Under the pieces are notes generated by a model. That model had not been told where the DNA came from. It saw nothing but the letters and a program-made list of their open reading frames with translations, and did not search any database. A program made the position numbers and the translations under genes. This document shows, piece by piece, positions 47,329-58,710 of a stretch of DNA of 64,000 nucleotides. Each line of letters begins with the position of its first letter. The stretch's first letter is position 1. Origin of the DNA: Klebsiella ornithinolytica NBRC 105727 = ATCC 31898 (lineage in GTDB: Bacteria > Pseudomonadota > Gammaproteobacteria > Enterobacterales > Enterobacteriaceae); the NCBI RefSeq assembly GCF_001598295.1, contig NZ_BCYR01000018.1:16321-80320 (forward strand), read 5' to 3'.

Positions 47329-48987
47329 ATGCATCTTGAGCGGGTAGAAATCGTCGGTTTTCGCGGCATCAATCGTTTATCGCTGATGCTGGAGCAAAAT
47401 AACGTTCTGATCGGCGAGAATGCATGGGGTAAATCCAGTCTGCTGGATGCGCTGACGCTACTGCTTTCGCCTGAATTTGAGCTCTATCACTTCGTGCGCG
47501 ATGATTTCTGGTTTCCGCCGGGCGATGTCCAGGGACGTGAACATCATCTGCATATCATCTTGACCTTCCGCGAGAATGAGCCCGGCCATCATCGGGTGCG
47601 CCGTTTCCGTCCGCTGAGCGATTGCTGGGTACCCTGCGAGGATGGCTATCAGCGCATTTTTTATCGCCTGGAAGGCGAACTGACCGATGATAACAGCGTC
47701 ATGACGCTGCGCAGCTTTATCAACAGTAGAGGCGAGGCGCTAACGCTGGACGATATTGACGAAATGGTGCGCCACCTGGTGCGGCTGATGCCGGTTCTGC
47801 GTCTGCGCGATGCGCGCTTTATGCGGCGCATTCATAATGATGCCGTTCCGCACTCGCCGCAGATTGAGATAACCGCTCGCCAGCTGGATTTTCTCTCCCG
47901 CGAGCTGGTGAGTCACCCGCAAAATTTAACCGATAGTCAGATACGCCAGGGGCTATCGGCTATGGTGCAGCTGCTGGAACACTATTTTGCCGAGCAGAGT
48001 AGCGCGCAATCTCGTCACCGCCTGATGCGTCGCCACTCGCATGACGAACAGCGCAGCTGGCGCTACCTGGATATTATCAACCGGATGATTGATAAGCCCG
48101 GCGGCCGCAGCCATCGGGTGATCCTGCTTGGTCTGTTTTCAACCCTGCTACAGGCAAAAGGGACGGTGAGGCTCGACCGCGATGCGCGGCCTCTGCTGCT
48201 GATTGAAGACCCGGAAACACGTCTGCATCCAATTATGCTGTCGGTCGCCTGGCATTTACTCAATTTGCTGCCGCTGCAACGCGTCACAACCACCAATTCC
48301 GGCGAGCTCCTGTCGTTGACGCCGGTGGAACAGGTCTGCCGGCTGGTGCGCGAATCCTCGCGCGTGTCGGCCTGGCGGCTTGGTCCTGGGGGAATGAATG
48401 CAGAAGACAGCCGGCGCATCGCTTTTCACATTCGGTTTAACCGCTCCTCCTCACTGTTTGCCCGCTGCTGGCTGCTGGTTGAAGGGGAGACCGAGACCTG
48501 GGTGATAAACGAACTGGCCCGGCAGTGTGGGCATCATTTTGATGCTGAAGGGGTCAAGGTCATTGAATTTGCTCAGTCGGGCCTGAAGCCGCTGATCAAG
48601 TTTGCCCGTCGGATGGGGATTCAATGGCACGTGCTGGTCGACGGCGATGAGGCGGGGAAAAAATATGCGGCGACGGTTCGTAGCCTGCTCAATGATGACC
48701 GCGATCTTGAACGCGATCACCTGACCACGCTTCCGGCGCTGGACATGGAACACTTTATGTATCGCCAGGGCTTTAACGATGTTTATCATCGGGTGGCGCA
48801 GCTACCGGCGAATGTGCCGATGAATATGCGACGGGTGATTACCAAGGCGATTCACCGCTCGTCAAAACCGGATCTGGCCATTGAGGTGGCGATGGAGGCC
48901 GGGCGCCGCGGCGTGGAGTCGGTGCCGACGCTGTTGAAGAAAATGTTCTCCCGCGTGCTGTGGCTGGCGCGCGGTCGCGCGGACTAA
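47329..48987 (+). CDS. ybjD: OLD-family ATPase/TOPRIM nuclease YbjD
   Basis: A 552-residue class of OLD (overcoming lysogenization defect) protein. The N-terminal ABC-type ATPase has Walker A GENAWGKSS at 29-37 and LLLIEDPETRLHP near 285-297 as Walker B. The C-terminal TOPRIM domain has LVEGETET near 384-391 and the VDGDEAGKK motif near 436-444. OLD proteins are DNA nucleases and some act in phage defence; YbjD's own role is unknown. GGAGG precedes the start. ybjX follows in K-12 but is missing here. Confidence 0.9.
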   Translation: MHLERVEIVGFRGINRLSLMLEQNNVLIGENAWGKSSLLDALTLLLSPEFELYHFVRDDFWFPPGDVQGREHHLHIILTFRENEPGHHRVRRFRPLSDCWVPCEDGYQRIFYRLEGELTDDNSVMTLRSFINSRGEALTLDDIDEMVRHLVRLMPVLRLRDARFMRRIHNDAVPHSPQIEITARQLDFLSRELVSHPQNLTDSQIRQGLSAMVQLLEHYFAEQSSAQSRHRLMRRHSHDEQRSWRYLDIINRMIDKPGGRSHRVILLGLFSTLLQAKGTVRLDRDARPLLLIEDPETRLHPIMLSVAWHLLNLLPLQRVTTTNSGELLSLTPVEQVCRLVRESSRVSAWRLGPGGMNAEDSRRIAFHIRFNRSSSLFARCWLLVEGETETWVINELARQCGHHFDAEGVKVIEFAQSGLKPLIKFARRMGIQWHVLVDGDEAGKKYAATVRSLLNDDRDLERDHLTTLPALDMEHFMYRQGFNDVYHRVAQLPANVPMNMRRVITKAIHRSSKPDLAIEVAMEAGRRGVESVPTLLKKMFSRVLWLARGRAD

Positions 48988-49088
48988 GTGTGGTGACAAT
49001 AAGAATGATTCAAATTTAGCGTTATGTTTTTACCCGCTGCGGATAGAATCACCCCCTGGCTCTGCGAGTTAAAACATCAGGAATTTTT

Positions 49089-50204
49089 ATGAAGCTCAAT
49101 GGAAAACGCAGGAAAGTCTGGTGGCTGCTGGTCGTTGTCGTGCTGGCGCTGGCCTTCTGGGGATGGCGGATACTCAATGCACCGCTGCCGCAGTATCAGA
49201 CATTAGTGGTGCGTAAAGGCGATTTACAGCAGAGCGTGCTGGCCACCGGCAAACTGGACGCGCTGCGCAAAGTCGATGTCGGGGCGCAGGTGAGCGGCCA
49301 GTTAAAAACGCTGCGCGTGAATATTGGCGACAAGGTTCAGAAAGATCAGCTGCTGGGGGTGATTGACCCCGAGCAGGCGCAAAACCAGATCAAAGAAGTC
49401 GACGCGACGCTGATGGAACTGCGCGCCCAGCTGAATCAGGCTCGCGCTGAACGCCAGCTTGCCGCGGTCACCCTGGCTCGCCAGCAGCAGCTGGCCCAAC
49501 GTCAGCTGGTTTCCCGCCAGGAGCTGGATACGGCGGCTACGGATTTGGCGGTGAAAGAGGCGCAGATCGGCACCATCGAGGCGCAGATAAAGCGTAATCA
49601 GGCGACGCTGGATACTGCAAAAACCAACCTCGACTACACGCGGATCCTGGCACCGATGTCCGGTGAAGTGACGCAAATTACCACTCTGCAGGGGCAAACG
49701 GTGATTGCCGCCCAGCAGGCACCCAATATTCTGACCCTGGCCGATCTCAGTACGATGCTGGTCAAAGCTCAGGTATCTGAGGCGGACGTGATTCACCTTC
49801 GTCCGGGGCAAAAAGCCTGGTTTACCGTACTCGGCGACCCGCTGACCCGCTACGAGGGGAGCCTGAAGGATATTTTACCCACCCCGGAAAAAGTCAACGA
49901 CGCCATTTTCTATTATGCCCGCTTTGAAGTGCCGAATCCGCAGGGGATCCTGCGCCTGGAGATGACGGCCCAGGTGCATATCCAGATGGCGGAAGTAAAA
50001 AATGTCATCACCATCCCGCTCAGCGCGCTGGGCGATGCCATCGGCGATAACCGTTACCACGTTCGTCTGCTGCGCACCGGCGAGGTGAAAGAGCGCGAAG
50101 TGACTATCGGCGCGCGCAACGATACCGATGTGGCGGTGGTGAAAGGGCTGGAAGAAGGCGATGAGGTGATCGTCGGCGAAAGTCGTTCCGGGACGGCAAA
50201 ATGA
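49089..50204 (+). CDS. macA: Periplasmic adaptor MacA
   Basis: A 371-residue membrane fusion protein of the MacAB-TolC macrolide and toxin efflux pump. An N-terminal membrane anchor is at about 10-27, followed by the barrel-sandwich hybrid split by a coiled-coil hairpin (about 95-175, rich in Gln/Ala/Leu heptads), then beta-barrel and membrane-proximal domains. The last 4 bases overlap the macB start (ATGA). Confidence 0.94.
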   Translation: MKLNGKRRKVWWLLVVVVLALAFWGWRILNAPLPQYQTLVVRKGDLQQSVLATGKLDALRKVDVGAQVSGQLKTLRVNIGDKVQKDQLLGVIDPEQAQNQIKEVDATLMELRAQLNQARAERQLAAVTLARQQQLAQRQLVSRQELDTAATDLAVKEAQIGTIEAQIKRNQATLDTAKTNLDYTRILAPMSGEVTQITTLQGQTVIAAQQAPNILTLADLSTMLVKAQVSEADVIHLRPGQKAWFTVLGDPLTRYEGSLKDILPTPEKVNDAIFYYARFEVPNPQGILRLEMTAQVHIQMAEVKNVITIPLSALGDAIGDNRYHVRLLRTGEVKEREVTIGARNDTDVAVVKGLEEGDEVIVGESRSGTAK

Positions 50205-52147
50205 CGGCGTTGCTCGAACTGCGTGATATCCGCCGCAGCTACCTCTCCGGTGACGGCAGTGTTGAGGTGCTCAAGGGCGTGACGCTGAGCATTGCCGCTG
50301 GTGAAATGGTGGCGATTGTCGGGGCATCGGGTTCAGGAAAATCGACGCTGATGAATATTCTCGGCTGTCTCGATAAACCGACCAGCGGCAGCTACCGCGT
50401 TGCCGGAACCGATGTCTCCTCACTCAGCGGTGATGCGCTGGCCCGCCTGCGACGGGAACATTTTGGTTTTATTTTCCAGCGTTACCATCTGCTTTCGCAC
50501 CTGACGGCAGCGCAGAACGTTGAAGTCCCGGCGGTGTATGCCGGGGCCGAGCGACGAGAACGCCTGGCCCGGGCGCATGATTTGCTGGTACGGCTTGGTC
50601 TGGGAGAGCGGGCGGAATATCAGCCTTCGCAGCTCTCCGGCGGCCAGCAGCAGCGGGTCAGTATCGCCCGCGCGCTGATGAATGGCGGGGAGGTGATTCT
50701 GGCCGATGAGCCGACCGGCGCCCTGGACAGCCGCTCGGGTGAAGAGGTCATGGCTATCCTGCATCAGCTGAAATCGCAGGGGCATACGGTGATTATCGTC
50801 ACCCATGATCCGCAGGTGGCGGCACAGGCCGAGCGGATCATTGAGATCCACGATGGGGAAATTGTGCGTAACCCGCCGGCGAAAAGTCTGACCGGCGGCG
50901 GGGTAGCCCGGCCGTTGGGCGGTGAAGAGCCTTCCGCATGGCGCCAGTTTACCAGCGGCTTTCGTGAAGCGCTGGTCATGGCCTGGCGGGCGATGGCGGC
51001 CAATAAAATGCGCACCCTGTTGACCATGCTCGGCATCATTATTGGTATCGCATCGGTGGTGTCGATCGTGGTAGTGGGCGATGCGGCCAAACAGATGGTG
51101 CTGGCGGATATTCGCGCAATTGGCACCAACACCATCGATGTTTATCCCGGTAAAGATTTTGGCGATGACGACCCCCGCTATCAGCAGGCGCTGAAATATG
51201 ACGATCTGCTGGCCATTCAGAAGCAGCCCTGGGTGAGTTCGGCGACGCCCGCGGTGTCAAAAAGCCTGCGCCTGCGTGCCGACAACATCGATGTTGCCGC
51301 CAGCGCGGAAGGGGTCGGGCCACAGTATTTTAATGTCTACGGCATGACCTTTAGCGAAGGCAATACATTTAACGAGCTGCAGCTCAACAGTCGGGCGCAG
51401 GTGGTGGTGCTGGATAGCAATACGCGTCGCCAGCTGTTTCCGCACAAAACGCGGGTTGTCGGGGAGATAATCCTCGTCGGCAATATGCCGGCGACCATCG
51501 TCGGCGTCGCGGATGAGAAACAGTCGATGTTTGGCAGCAGTAAAATCCTGCGCGTCTGGCTGCCGTACACCACTATGGCCGGGAGAGTGATGGGGCAATC
51601 GTGGCTCAATTCGATTACCGTTCGCGTAAGGGAAGGGTATGACAGCGCCGCCGCCGAACAGCAGCTGTTGCGTTTACTTGAGCTGCGCCATGGCAAAAAA
51701 GATGTTTTTACCTGGAATATGGACAGCATCTTGAAAACGGCGGAACGGACCACACATACATTACAGCTGTTTCTGACTCTGGTCGCGGTGATTGCGCTGG
51801 TGGTGGGCGGTATCGGCGTCATGAATATCATGCTGGTGTCGGTGACCGAACGAACGCGTGAAATCGGGATTCGGATGGCGGTCGGGGCGCGGGCCAGCGA
51901 CGTACTGCAGCAGTTTCTGATTGAGGCTGTTTTAGTCTGTCTGGTCGGCGGCGCGCTGGGCGTGACGTTATCGCTGATGATCGCGGTGGTTCTGCAGCTG
52001 TTTTTACCCGGCTGGGAGATCGGTTTTTCTCCGCTGGCGCTGCTGACGGCGTTTTTGTGCTCGACGCTAACCGGCGTACTGTTCGGGTGGCTGCCGGCGC
52101 GAAATGCCGCGCGCCTCGATCCGGTGGATGCGCTGGCCCGCGAGTAG
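50201..52147 (+). CDS. macB: Macrolide ABC transporter MacB
   Basis: A 648-residue fused ABC transporter. The N-terminal ATPase has Walker [10 protein letters not shown] at 41-49, signature LSGGQQQRV near 144 and Walker [13 protein letters not shown] near 165. Four transmembrane helices follow, with TM1 near 275-295, a large periplasmic domain (about 300-520) and TM2-4 near 523-640. It works with MacA and TolC, exporting macrolides, enterotoxin and other substrates. It converges with cspD across a bidirectional terminator. Confidence 0.95.
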   Translation: MTALLELRDIRRSYLSGDGSVEVLKGVTLSIAAGEMVAIVGASGSGKSTLMNILGCLDKPTSGSYRVAGTDVSSLSGDALARLRREHFGFIFQRYHLLSHLTAAQNVEVPAVYAGAERRERLARAHDLLVRLGLGERAEYQPSQLSGGQQQRVSIARALMNGGEVILADEPTGALDSRSGEEVMAILHQLKSQGHTVIIVTHDPQVAAQAERIIEIHDGEIVRNPPAKSLTGGGVARPLGGEEPSAWRQFTSGFREALVMAWRAMAANKMRTLLTMLGIIIGIASVVSIVVVGDAAKQMVLADIRAIGTNTIDVYPGKDFGDDDPRYQQALKYDDLLAIQKQPWVSSATPAVSKSLRLRADNIDVAASAEGVGPQYFNVYGMTFSEGNTFNELQLNSRAQVVVLDSNTRRQLFPHKTRVVGEIILVGNMPATIVGVADEKQSMFGSSKILRVWLPYTTMAGRVMGQSWLNSITVRVREGYDSAAAEQQLLRLLELRHGKKDVFTWNMDSILKTAERTTHTLQLFLTLVAVIALVVGGIGVMNIMLVSVTERTREIGIRMAVGARASDVLQQFLIEAVLVCLVGGALGVTLSLMIAVVLQLFLPGWEIGFSPLALLTAFLCSTLTGVLFGWLPARNAARLDPVDALARE

Positions 52148-52154
52148 AAACAAA

Positions 52155-52183
52155 AAAATGCCAGTCAGAAGGACTGGCATTTT
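52155..52183. terminator. Bidirectional terminator macB/cspD
   Basis: A 12-bp perfect stem (AAAATGCCAGTC / GACTGGCATTTT) with a 5-nt loop sits between convergent macB and cspD, with A/T tracts on both sides. Confidence 0.88.
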
Positions 52184-52215
52184 ACTGGCAGGATGTACAC
52201 AATGAAGCAAAAGAG

Positions 52216-52437
52216 TTATGCAGCCGCTTCTGCTTCCACAGGAACAATCACACTGGCGTGATTGCCTTTCGGCCCTTGGTGAACATCAAACCGAACGGCT
52301 TGTCCGGCTTTTAGCGTTCTGTAACCATCCATCTGGATGGTGGAGTAATGGGCGAAAATGTCTTCGCCGCCGCCCTCAGGGCAAATAAAGCCGAACCCTT
52401 TGGCATTGTTGAACCACTTAACAGTACCCATTTCCAT
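52216..52437 (-). CDS. cspD: Cold-shock-like DNA replication inhibitor CspD
   Basis: A 73-residue single cold-shock domain with RNP1-like KGFGFI (13-18) and RNP2-like DIFAHY (26-31). Unlike true cold-shock proteins, CspD is induced in stationary phase and inhibits replication by binding single-stranded DNA. Start at 52437 (MEMGTVKWF); upstream codons are non-homologous. It diverges from clpS, and Lon degrades CspD in E. coli. Confidence 0.95.
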   Translation of the reverse strand: MEMGTVKWFNNAKGFGFICPEGGGEDIFAHYSTIQMDGYRTLKAGQAVRFDVHQGPKGNHASVIVPVEAEAAA

Positions 52438-52762
52438 ACTTCGACATCCTTCGTAAATCTTTATTAGTAAGATGGAATGAACCGGTGGTGGAGTGACGAG
52501 TTGTTCAAATGCTCGCCAACTCTCGCTAGTACAATTTAGAGAAATAAGGAAATGCGTCAAGCAATTGACGGTAGTGGGAGGCGAAAAATGCGTCAAAATT
52601 TGAAGCAGTTAACGCTATTGCCGGGGAATGTGACAGACATCGCGGATGGAAGTAATAGATGATAGTTATCTATGATCTATTGTAGATTTGCGATGTGCAT
52701 AGCCTCTGGTCATCGACAGGCCGCCGCCTGTTGGCAACAGCAACCGATGATGAATACTGACG
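52438..52762. other. Divergent intergenic region cspD/clpS
   Basis: A 325-bp spacer with promoters for cspD and clpSA expected. I see no firm boxes. A 7-codon frame overlaps the clpS start (ATG at 52748, stop at 52771) but lacks a ribosome binding site. Confidence 0.4.
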
Positions 52763-53080
52763 ATGAGTAAGAGAGATTGGCTGGACTTCGATCAGCTGGT
52801 AGAAGACGAAGTTCGTAATGAGCTTAAACCACCATCTATGTATAAAGTGATATTGCTCAATGATGACTACACTCCAATGGAGTTTGTTATTGACGTGTTA
52901 CAAAAATTCTTTTCTTATGATGTAGAACGTGCAACGCAACTGATGCTGACGGTTCACTATCAAGGTAAAGCGATTTGTGGTGTATTTACCGCAGAAGTGG
53001 CGGAGACCAAAGTCGCGATGGTGAATGAATACGCGAAGGAGAACGAGCATCCATTGCTGTGTACGCTAGAGAAAGCCTGA
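52763..53080 (+). CDS. clpS: ClpA adaptor ClpS
   Basis: A 105-residue adaptor that delivers N-degron proteins to ClpAP. The N-terminal extension (1-25) is followed by the core with [11 protein letters not shown] (31-41), which forms the pocket for N-terminal Leu, Phe, Trp and Tyr, and [11 protein letters not shown]. It is 30 bp upstream of clpA. Together with Aat in this window it forms the bacterial N-end rule pathway. Confidence 0.96.
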   Translation: MSKRDWLDFDQLVEDEVRNELKPPSMYKVILLNDDYTPMEFVIDVLQKFFSYDVERATQLMLTVHYQGKAICGVFTAEVAETKVAMVNEYAKENEHPLLCTLEKA

Positions 53081-53110
53081 AGACAGGCGTGAAAATTGGG
53101 GGAGGTGCCT

Positions 53111-55390
53111 ATGCTCAATCAAGAACTGGAACTCAGTTTAAACATGGCTTTCGCCAGAGCGCGCGAGCACCGTCATGAGTTCATGACCGTCGAGCACTTG
53201 CTGCTGGCGCTGCTCAGCAACCCCTCGGCCCGCGAGGCGCTTGAAGCGTGTTCCGTGGACCTGGTGGCGCTGCGTCAGGAACTTGAAGCCTTCATCGAAC
53301 AGACCACACCCGTTCTGCCCGCCACGGAAGAAGAGCGTGACACCCAGCCTACGCTGAGTTTTCAGCGCGTGCTGCAGCGTGCCGTCTTCCATGTACAATC
53401 CTCTGGCCGCAGCGAAGTAACCGGCGCTAACGTTCTGGTCGCGATTTTCAGCGAGCAGGAGTCACAGGCGGCCTATCTGCTGCGTAAACATGAAGTGAGC
53501 CGTCTTGACGTCGTCAACTTCATCTCTCACGGTACACGCAAAGACGAGCCGAGCCAGTCTTCCGATAACAGCGGAAGCCAGCCCAGCAATGAAGAGCAAG
53601 CAGGCGGGGAGGATCGTATGGAAAACTTCACCACCAATCTTAATCAGCTTGCTCGCGTCGGCGGGATCGATCCGCTGATCGGCCGCGACAAAGAGTTGGA
53701 GCGCGCGATTCAGGTGCTGTGCCGCCGCCGTAAAAATAACCCGCTGCTGGTGGGGGAGTCCGGCGTGGGTAAGACCGCGATCGCCGAGGGCCTGGCCTGG
53801 CGGATCGTTCAGGGCGACGTGCCGGAAATCATGGCCGGTTGCACCATCTACTCGCTGGATATTGGCTCCCTGCTGGCGGGCACAAAATATCGCGGTGATT
53901 TTGAAAAACGCTTCAAAGCGCTGCTTAAACAGCTTGAACAGGATACCAACAGTATTCTGTTTATTGATGAAATCCACACCATTATCGGTGCGGGCGCGGC
54001 GTCAGGCGGCCAGGTCGATGCCGCTAATCTGATTAAACCGCTGCTCTCCAGCGGTAAGATTCGGGTGATGGGTTCCACAACCTACCAGGAATTCAGCAAT
54101 ATCTTCGAAAAAGACCGGGCGCTGGCTCGTCGCTTCCAGAAGATAGATATTACCGAACCTTCCGTGGAAGAGACGGTGCAGATTATCAACGGCCTGAAGC
54201 CGAAGTACGAAGCGCACCACGATGTGCGCTATACCGCGAAAGCGGTGCGTGCGGCGGTGGAGCTGGCGGTGAAATACATTAACGATCGCCATCTGCCGGA
54301 TAAGGCCATTGACGTCATTGATGAAGCCGGGGCGCGGGCGCGGTTAATGCCGGCCAGCAAACGGAAGAAAACCGTCAATGTCGCCGATATCGAGTCCGTG
54401 GTGGCGCGTATCGCCCGTATTCCTGAAAAGAGCGTCTCGCAGAGCGATCGCGATACGCTGAAAAATCTCGGCGACCGCCTGAAAATGCTGGTCTTTGGCC
54501 AGGGCAAAGCGATCGAAGCGTTAACCGAAGCGATCAAGATGGCGCGCGCGGGCCTCGGTCACGAGCACAAGCCTGTCGGGTCTTTCCTCTTCGCCGGGCC
54601 GACCGGAGTCGGGAAAACCGAGGTCACCGTGCAGCTGGCGAAAGCGCTGGGCATTGAGCTGCTGCGTTTTGATATGTCCGAATATATGGAACGTCATACC
54701 GTCAGCCGCTTAATTGGTGCGCCTCCGGGATACGTCGGTTTCGATCAGGGCGGGCTGCTGACCGATGCGGTGATTAAACATCCGCATGCGGTACTGCTGC
54801 TTGATGAGATCGAAAAAGCACATCCGGACGTCTTTAACCTGCTGCTGCAGGTGATGGATAACGGTACGCTGACCGACAATAACGGCCGCAAGGCGGACTT
54901 CCGCAATGTGGTGCTGGTGATGACGACCAACGCCGGCGTGCGTGAGACCGAGCGTAAATCGATTGGTCTTATCCAGCAGGATAACAGCCCGGATGCGATG
55001 GATGAGATCAAGAAGATCTTTACCCCGGAATTCCGCAACCGTCTCGACAACATTATCTGGTTCGATCATCTGTCCACGACGGTGATCCATCAGGTGGTGG
55101 ATAAGTTTATCGTCGAGCTGCAGGTTCAGCTGGATCAGAAAGGCGTCTCGCTGGAAGTGAGCCAGGAAGCGCGTGACTGGCTGGCAGAAAAAGGCTACGA
55201 CCGGGCAATGGGCGCACGTCCGATGGCGCGCGTGATTCAGGATAACCTGAAGAAACCGCTGGCTAACGAACTGCTGTTTGGTTCACTGGTGGACGGCGGA
55301 CAGGTCACCGTTGCGCTGGATAAAGAGAAGGGCGCGTTGACCTATGACTTCCAGAGCGCGCAGAAGCACAAACCAGAAACGGCACATTAA
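53111..55390 (+). CDS. clpA: AAA+ unfoldase ClpA
   Basis: A 759-residue unfoldase subunit of ClpAP. The N-domain (1-142) binds ClpS. AAA-1 has Walker [10 protein letters not shown] near 214-222, and AAA-2 has GPTGVGKTE near 496-504, with [15 protein letters not shown] as its Walker B. The ClpP-binding IGL loop is present as IGLIQQ near 617. Start at 53111 has GGAGGT 4-5 nt upstream; five upstream codons in frame are not part of the family. The terminator is immediately downstream. Confidence 0.97.
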   Translation: MLNQELELSLNMAFARAREHRHEFMTVEHLLLALLSNPSAREALEACSVDLVALRQELEAFIEQTTPVLPATEEERDTQPTLSFQRVLQRAVFHVQSSGRSEVTGANVLVAIFSEQESQAAYLLRKHEVSRLDVVNFISHGTRKDEPSQSSDNSGSQPSNEEQAGGEDRMENFTTNLNQLARVGGIDPLIGRDKELERAIQVLCRRRKNNPLLVGESGVGKTAIAEGLAWRIVQGDVPEIMAGCTIYSLDIGSLLAGTKYRGDFEKRFKALLKQLEQDTNSILFIDEIHTIIGAGAASGGQVDAANLIKPLLSSGKIRVMGSTTYQEFSNIFEKDRALARRFQKIDITEPSVEETVQIINGLKPKYEAHHDVRYTAKAVRAAVELAVKYINDRHLPDKAIDVIDEAGARARLMPASKRKKTVNVADIESVVARIARIPEKSVSQSDRDTLKNLGDRLKMLVFGQGKAIEALTEAIKMARAGLGHEHKPVGSFLFAGPTGVGKTEVTVQLAKALGIELLRFDMSEYMERHTVSRLIGAPPGYVGFDQGGLLTDAVIKHPHAVLLLDEIEKAHPDVFNLLLQVMDNGTLTDNNGRKADFRNVVLVMTTNAGVRETERKSIGLIQQDNSPDAMDEIKKIFTPEFRNRLDNIIWFDHLSTTVIHQVVDKFIVELQVQLDQKGVSLEVSQEARDWLAEKGYDRAMGARPMARVIQDNLKKPLANELLFGSLVDGGQVTVALDKEKGALTYDFQSAQKHKPETAH

Positions 55391-55407
55391 TGCCGCTCTG
55401 TGATAGC

Positions 55408-55437
55408 AAAAACCGGCCTGCGGGCCGGTTTTTTTAT
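55408..55437 (+). terminator. Terminator of clpA
   Basis: A GC-rich stem (AAACCGGCC / GGCCGGTTT, loop TGCG) followed by seven Ts, 18 nt after the clpA stop: a textbook rho-independent terminator. Confidence 0.95.
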
Positions 55438-55467
55438 GCCGCTTTTAGCCGGCTGCAGATATGAAAA

Positions 55468-55488
55468 GACCGGGAATTATCCCGGCCT
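55468..55488 (-). terminator. Terminator of infA
   Basis: The stem GGCCGGGA / TCCCGGTC on the minus strand has a TAAT loop and runs into CTTTTC, about 32 nt after the infA stop. Confidence 0.75.
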
Positions 55489-55520
55489 TCAGCATCTGAC
55501 GCCACGAGGGCGGAAAACTA

Positions 55521-55739
<219 letters not shown>

Positions 55740-56123
55740 CTAGTCCTCTGGGGTATCACTACCGTAGTTTTGAACCGGCAAGATAATGCCGAAGTTCAGC
55801 GAGTAAGTAAAGGTTTACGTTTGTGCACTTTATCTTTCAGGCTGCCTTCGCTCACTCGGTTACATAGTTATTGACGCAGCCAGGCGCTTTGCGGTGCTAC
55901 CTGACGCATCCAAAATTATTAAGGGTAAAATCATTGAAGTAGTTTTGGCGCATTGCCCGGAATTCACACGGATAAGCCGCATGACAGGCGCAAACGTAAA
56001 GGGGAGCGACAGAACGATGGGCGTTATCTGACTCTTATTATTCCCAAACGGCGGCGGGGCAACAGGCAGAAGCTACTCTACTGCGCAATTATACCATCAC
56101 GGTAAAAAATGTGCTGAAAACAT
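55740..56123. other. Intergenic region infA/aat
   Basis: A 384-bp spacer upstream of infA and downstream of aat. It must hold the infA promoters and leader. No tRNA cloverleaf, gene or convincing promoter was found on either strand. Confidence 0.45.
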
Positions 56124-56828
56124 TTACACATTGCCGGTAAATAGCACCCTGGGCACCCAGAATCTTTCCGGCAGGCGACGGGTGCGCAATACCGACAGCG
56201 CATCAAGATAATCGCGGCGGGGGATTTCGACGGCGCCCAGCGATGCCGTGTGCTTATTCAGAACCTGGCAATCTATTAATTTCCCGCCGTCGCGGATAAA
56301 CGCCTGGCAGAATATCAGCAAGGCCGTTTTCGACGCATTTTCCGCGCGGCTGAACATGGACTCGCCGCAAAACAGCGCGCCTTGCGCTACGCCATACATT
56401 CCTCCCACCAGCGTCTCGCCTTGCCACACTTCAATCGAGTGCGCATGGCCAAGCTCATGCAGCTGGTGATAGGCCTTGACGATGCTGGAGGTGATCCATG
56501 TCCCTTCATCGCGATTGTCGGCGCAACCTTCAATCACCTGACCAAACGCGTGGTTCAGCGTGACGCGATAGGGCGATCGCTGATGAAAACGCTTCATGCT
56601 GCGGCTGAGATGGAACTGCCCGGGCCACAACACCGCCCGCGGATCGGGGGACCACCATAAAATCGGATCGCCAGGAGAAAACCAGGGAAAAATTCCGTGC
56701 TGATAGGCCATAAGCAGACGCGACGGACTGAGATCGCCGCCGAGCGCCAGCAGGCCATTGGGTTCGCGTAACGCTCCCTCCGGGGAAGGGAAGGCAATGG
56801 ACTGACGGGAGAGCTGAACCAGACGCAT
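56124..56828 (-). CDS. aat: Leucyl/phenylalanyl-tRNA--protein transferase Aat
   Basis: A 234-residue enzyme that adds Leu or Phe to proteins with N-terminal Arg or Lys, creating N-degrons read by ClpS. Family blocks are [26 protein letters not shown] near 42-67 and [13 protein letters not shown] near 200. Start at 56828 (MRLVQLSRQ) with GAGGTT upstream, the same length as E. coli. It is 160 bp downstream of cydC. Confidence 0.95.
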   Translation of the reverse strand: MRLVQLSRQSIAFPSPEGALREPNGLLALGGDLSPSRLLMAYQHGIFPWFSPGDPILWWSPDPRAVLWPGQFHLSRSMKRFHQRSPYRVTLNHAFGQVIEGCADNRDEGTWITSSIVKAYHQLHELGHAHSIEVWQGETLVGGMYGVAQGALFCGESMFSRAENASKTALLIFCQAFIRDGGKLIDCQVLNKHTASLGAVEIPRRDYLDALSVLRTRRLPERFWVPRVLFTGNV

Positions 56829-56988
56829 TTTAACCTCAATACGCACCAGGCAATTGTTCAATATATTCGCTGTTATTCAAGCGGACGGTCCGTCGCCATG
56901 CTGGCAAAGCCATGACGCAGCGGACCGCTCTTTTCAGCACGCCTGAAACTCATTGAGTATATACGCAAAACGGCGTGAAACAGCCGGA

Positions 56989-58710
56989 CTACAGACGCTG
57001 CTTAAACTGGTAGTAACGCCCCTGTTCAGCCAGCAGTTCCGCGTGACTACCTTGCTCAATAATCTTGCCGTTGTCCATGACAATTATCCGATTAAACCGC
57101 GCCAGTCCGCGCAGGCGGTGAGTCACCATCAGCACGGTTTTTTCGCGCATCACTTCAGCCAGTAAATCGAGGATCTGGCTCTCTGTCGTCGCATCAAGGC
57201 CTTCGGTCGGCTCATCGAGTAACATCAGCGGCGCATCGTGCAGCAGCGCACGGGCAATGGCCAGTCTGCGCAGTTCACCGCCGGAAAGCTGGCGGCCGCC
57301 TTCGCCCAGCCAGGCGTTGAGACCGCTATCTTCCAGTAATTTTTCCAGCCCGACACGTTCCAGGGCTTTCATCAGCTGGATATCGCTGGCGCCGGGGGCG
57401 GCCAGCGACAGGTTATCGCGCAGCGTGGCGCTGAACAGATGCACACGTTGGGGGACGACGCTCATCGCCTGACGCAAAGTGGCTTCGTTGAGCCGGGTTA
57501 ACGGCTGGTCGTTGAGTAAAATCTCGCCATTCGCCGGATCCCAGGCGCGGGTCAGAAGCTGCAGCAGCGTAGATTTACCGCAGCCGGTGCGGCCAAGAAT
57601 GGCAATATGCTCTCCTGCGCCGACCTGCAATGAGATATTTTCCAGCGCCGGAGAAGGCTGCTGCGGATAGCTGAAGGTGACCTGGTTCAACGTCAATGAG
57701 ATCTGCCCGAACGCCTGCCCCTCGCCGGCGGCGAAAGTGACCTCCGGCTGTTGCCCGGTAATCTGCGTAATTCGGCGGGCGGAAGCAATGACCTGTCCGA
57801 GATGCTGAAAGGCGCCGGTAACCGGCGCCAGCGCTTCAAATGCCGCCAGCGCGCAGAAGACAAAAAGGGCGATCAGCGCGCCGGGCTGGCTGTTGCCGCC
57901 TACGCCAGCAGAGGTGAGCCACAGCATAGCAACCACGGCAACACCACCAATCAGCAGCATCAGCGCCTGCGACAGCGCAGTCAGCTCTGCCTGACGACGC
58001 TGGGCATCCTGCCAGCGCTGCTCGGTTTTCTCCAGCTGCTTGCGGTAGCGGTCGCTGGCGCTGAACAGCATCAGTTCAGCCTGTCCTTGCAGCCAGGCGG
58101 TTAGCTGTTGACGGTACTGCCCGCGCATTTGCGTGATGCTCTCACCGGCGGGTTTCCCGGCGCGATAAAACAGCGGCGGCAGGACCAGCAGGGTCACCAG
58201 CATAATACCGCCTAGCGTCAGCGCCAGCGTGACATCGAGAATGCTTAAGCCTGCGGTGACCACCACAATGACAACCAGTGCGCCGATCAGCGGCGAGATG
58301 ACCCGCAGGTAGAGATGATCCAGGGTGTCGACGTCGGCGACCACCCGGTTGAGGAGTTCACCTTGACGAAAACGCGCCAGCCCGGCAGGGGAGAGGGGGA
58401 GCAGCTTACTGAAGGTAAACACCCGCAGATGCTGTAACACGCGGAAAGTGGCGTCATGGCTGACCAGACGTTCGAAATAGCGACCGGCGGTACGGATAAT
58501 CGCCGCCCCGCGAACGCCGGCTGCCGGCAGCATATAGTTGAAACTGTAAATACCGGCGACGCCAACGACGGCAGAAGCGGATAAAAACCAGCCTGATAGC
58601 GTCAGCAGGCCGATACTGGCCAGCAGGGTGACGATAGCCAGAACCACGCCGAGAGTCAGCAGCCAGATATGCCGTTTGTACAACGCCAGATAAGGTAATA
58701 GTGCGCGCAT
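56989..58710 (-). CDS. cydC: Heterodimeric ABC exporter subunit CydC
   Basis: A 573-residue half-transporter that pairs with CydD. Six transmembrane helices cover about 1-320, then an ATPase with Walker A GRTGCGKST near 371 and signature LSGGELRRLA near 480. CydDC is needed for cytochrome bd assembly; it was described as a glutathione/cysteine exporter and more recently as a heme transporter. The gene begins directly after the cydD stop. Confidence 0.95.
   Translation of the reverse strand: MRALLPYLALYKRHIWLLTLGVVLAIVTLLASIGLLTLSGWFLSASAVVGVAGIYSFNYMLPAAGVRGAAIIRTAGRYFERLVSHDATFRVLQHLRVFTFSKLLPLSPAGLARFRQGELLNRVVADVDTLDHLYLRVISPLIGALVVIVVVTAGLSILDVTLALTLGGIMLVTLLVLPPLFYRAGKPAGESITQMRGQYRQQLTAWLQGQAELMLFSASDRYRKQLEKTEQRWQDAQRRQAELTALSQALMLLIGGVAVVAMLWLTSAGVGGNSQPGALIALFVFCALAAFEALAPVTGAFQHLGQVIASARRITQITGQQPEVTFAAGEGQAFGQISLTLNQVTFSYPQQPSPALENISLQVGAGEHIAILGRTGCGKSTLLQLLTRAWDPANGEILLNDQPLTRLNEATLRQAMSVVPQRVHLFSATLRDNLSLAAPGASDIQLMKALERVGLEKLLEDSGLNAWLGEGGRQLSGGELRRLAIARALLHDAPLMLLDEPTEGLDATTESQILDLLAEVMREKTVLMVTHRLRGLARFNRIIVMDNGKIIEQGSHAELLAEQGRYYQFKQRL

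Noticed and set aside
47329..48987. YbjD considered as part of a phage-defence island
   Set aside because: OLD-type proteins occur in defence systems, but this gene sits in its usual core position with no partner reverse transcriptase, helicase or toxin next to it.
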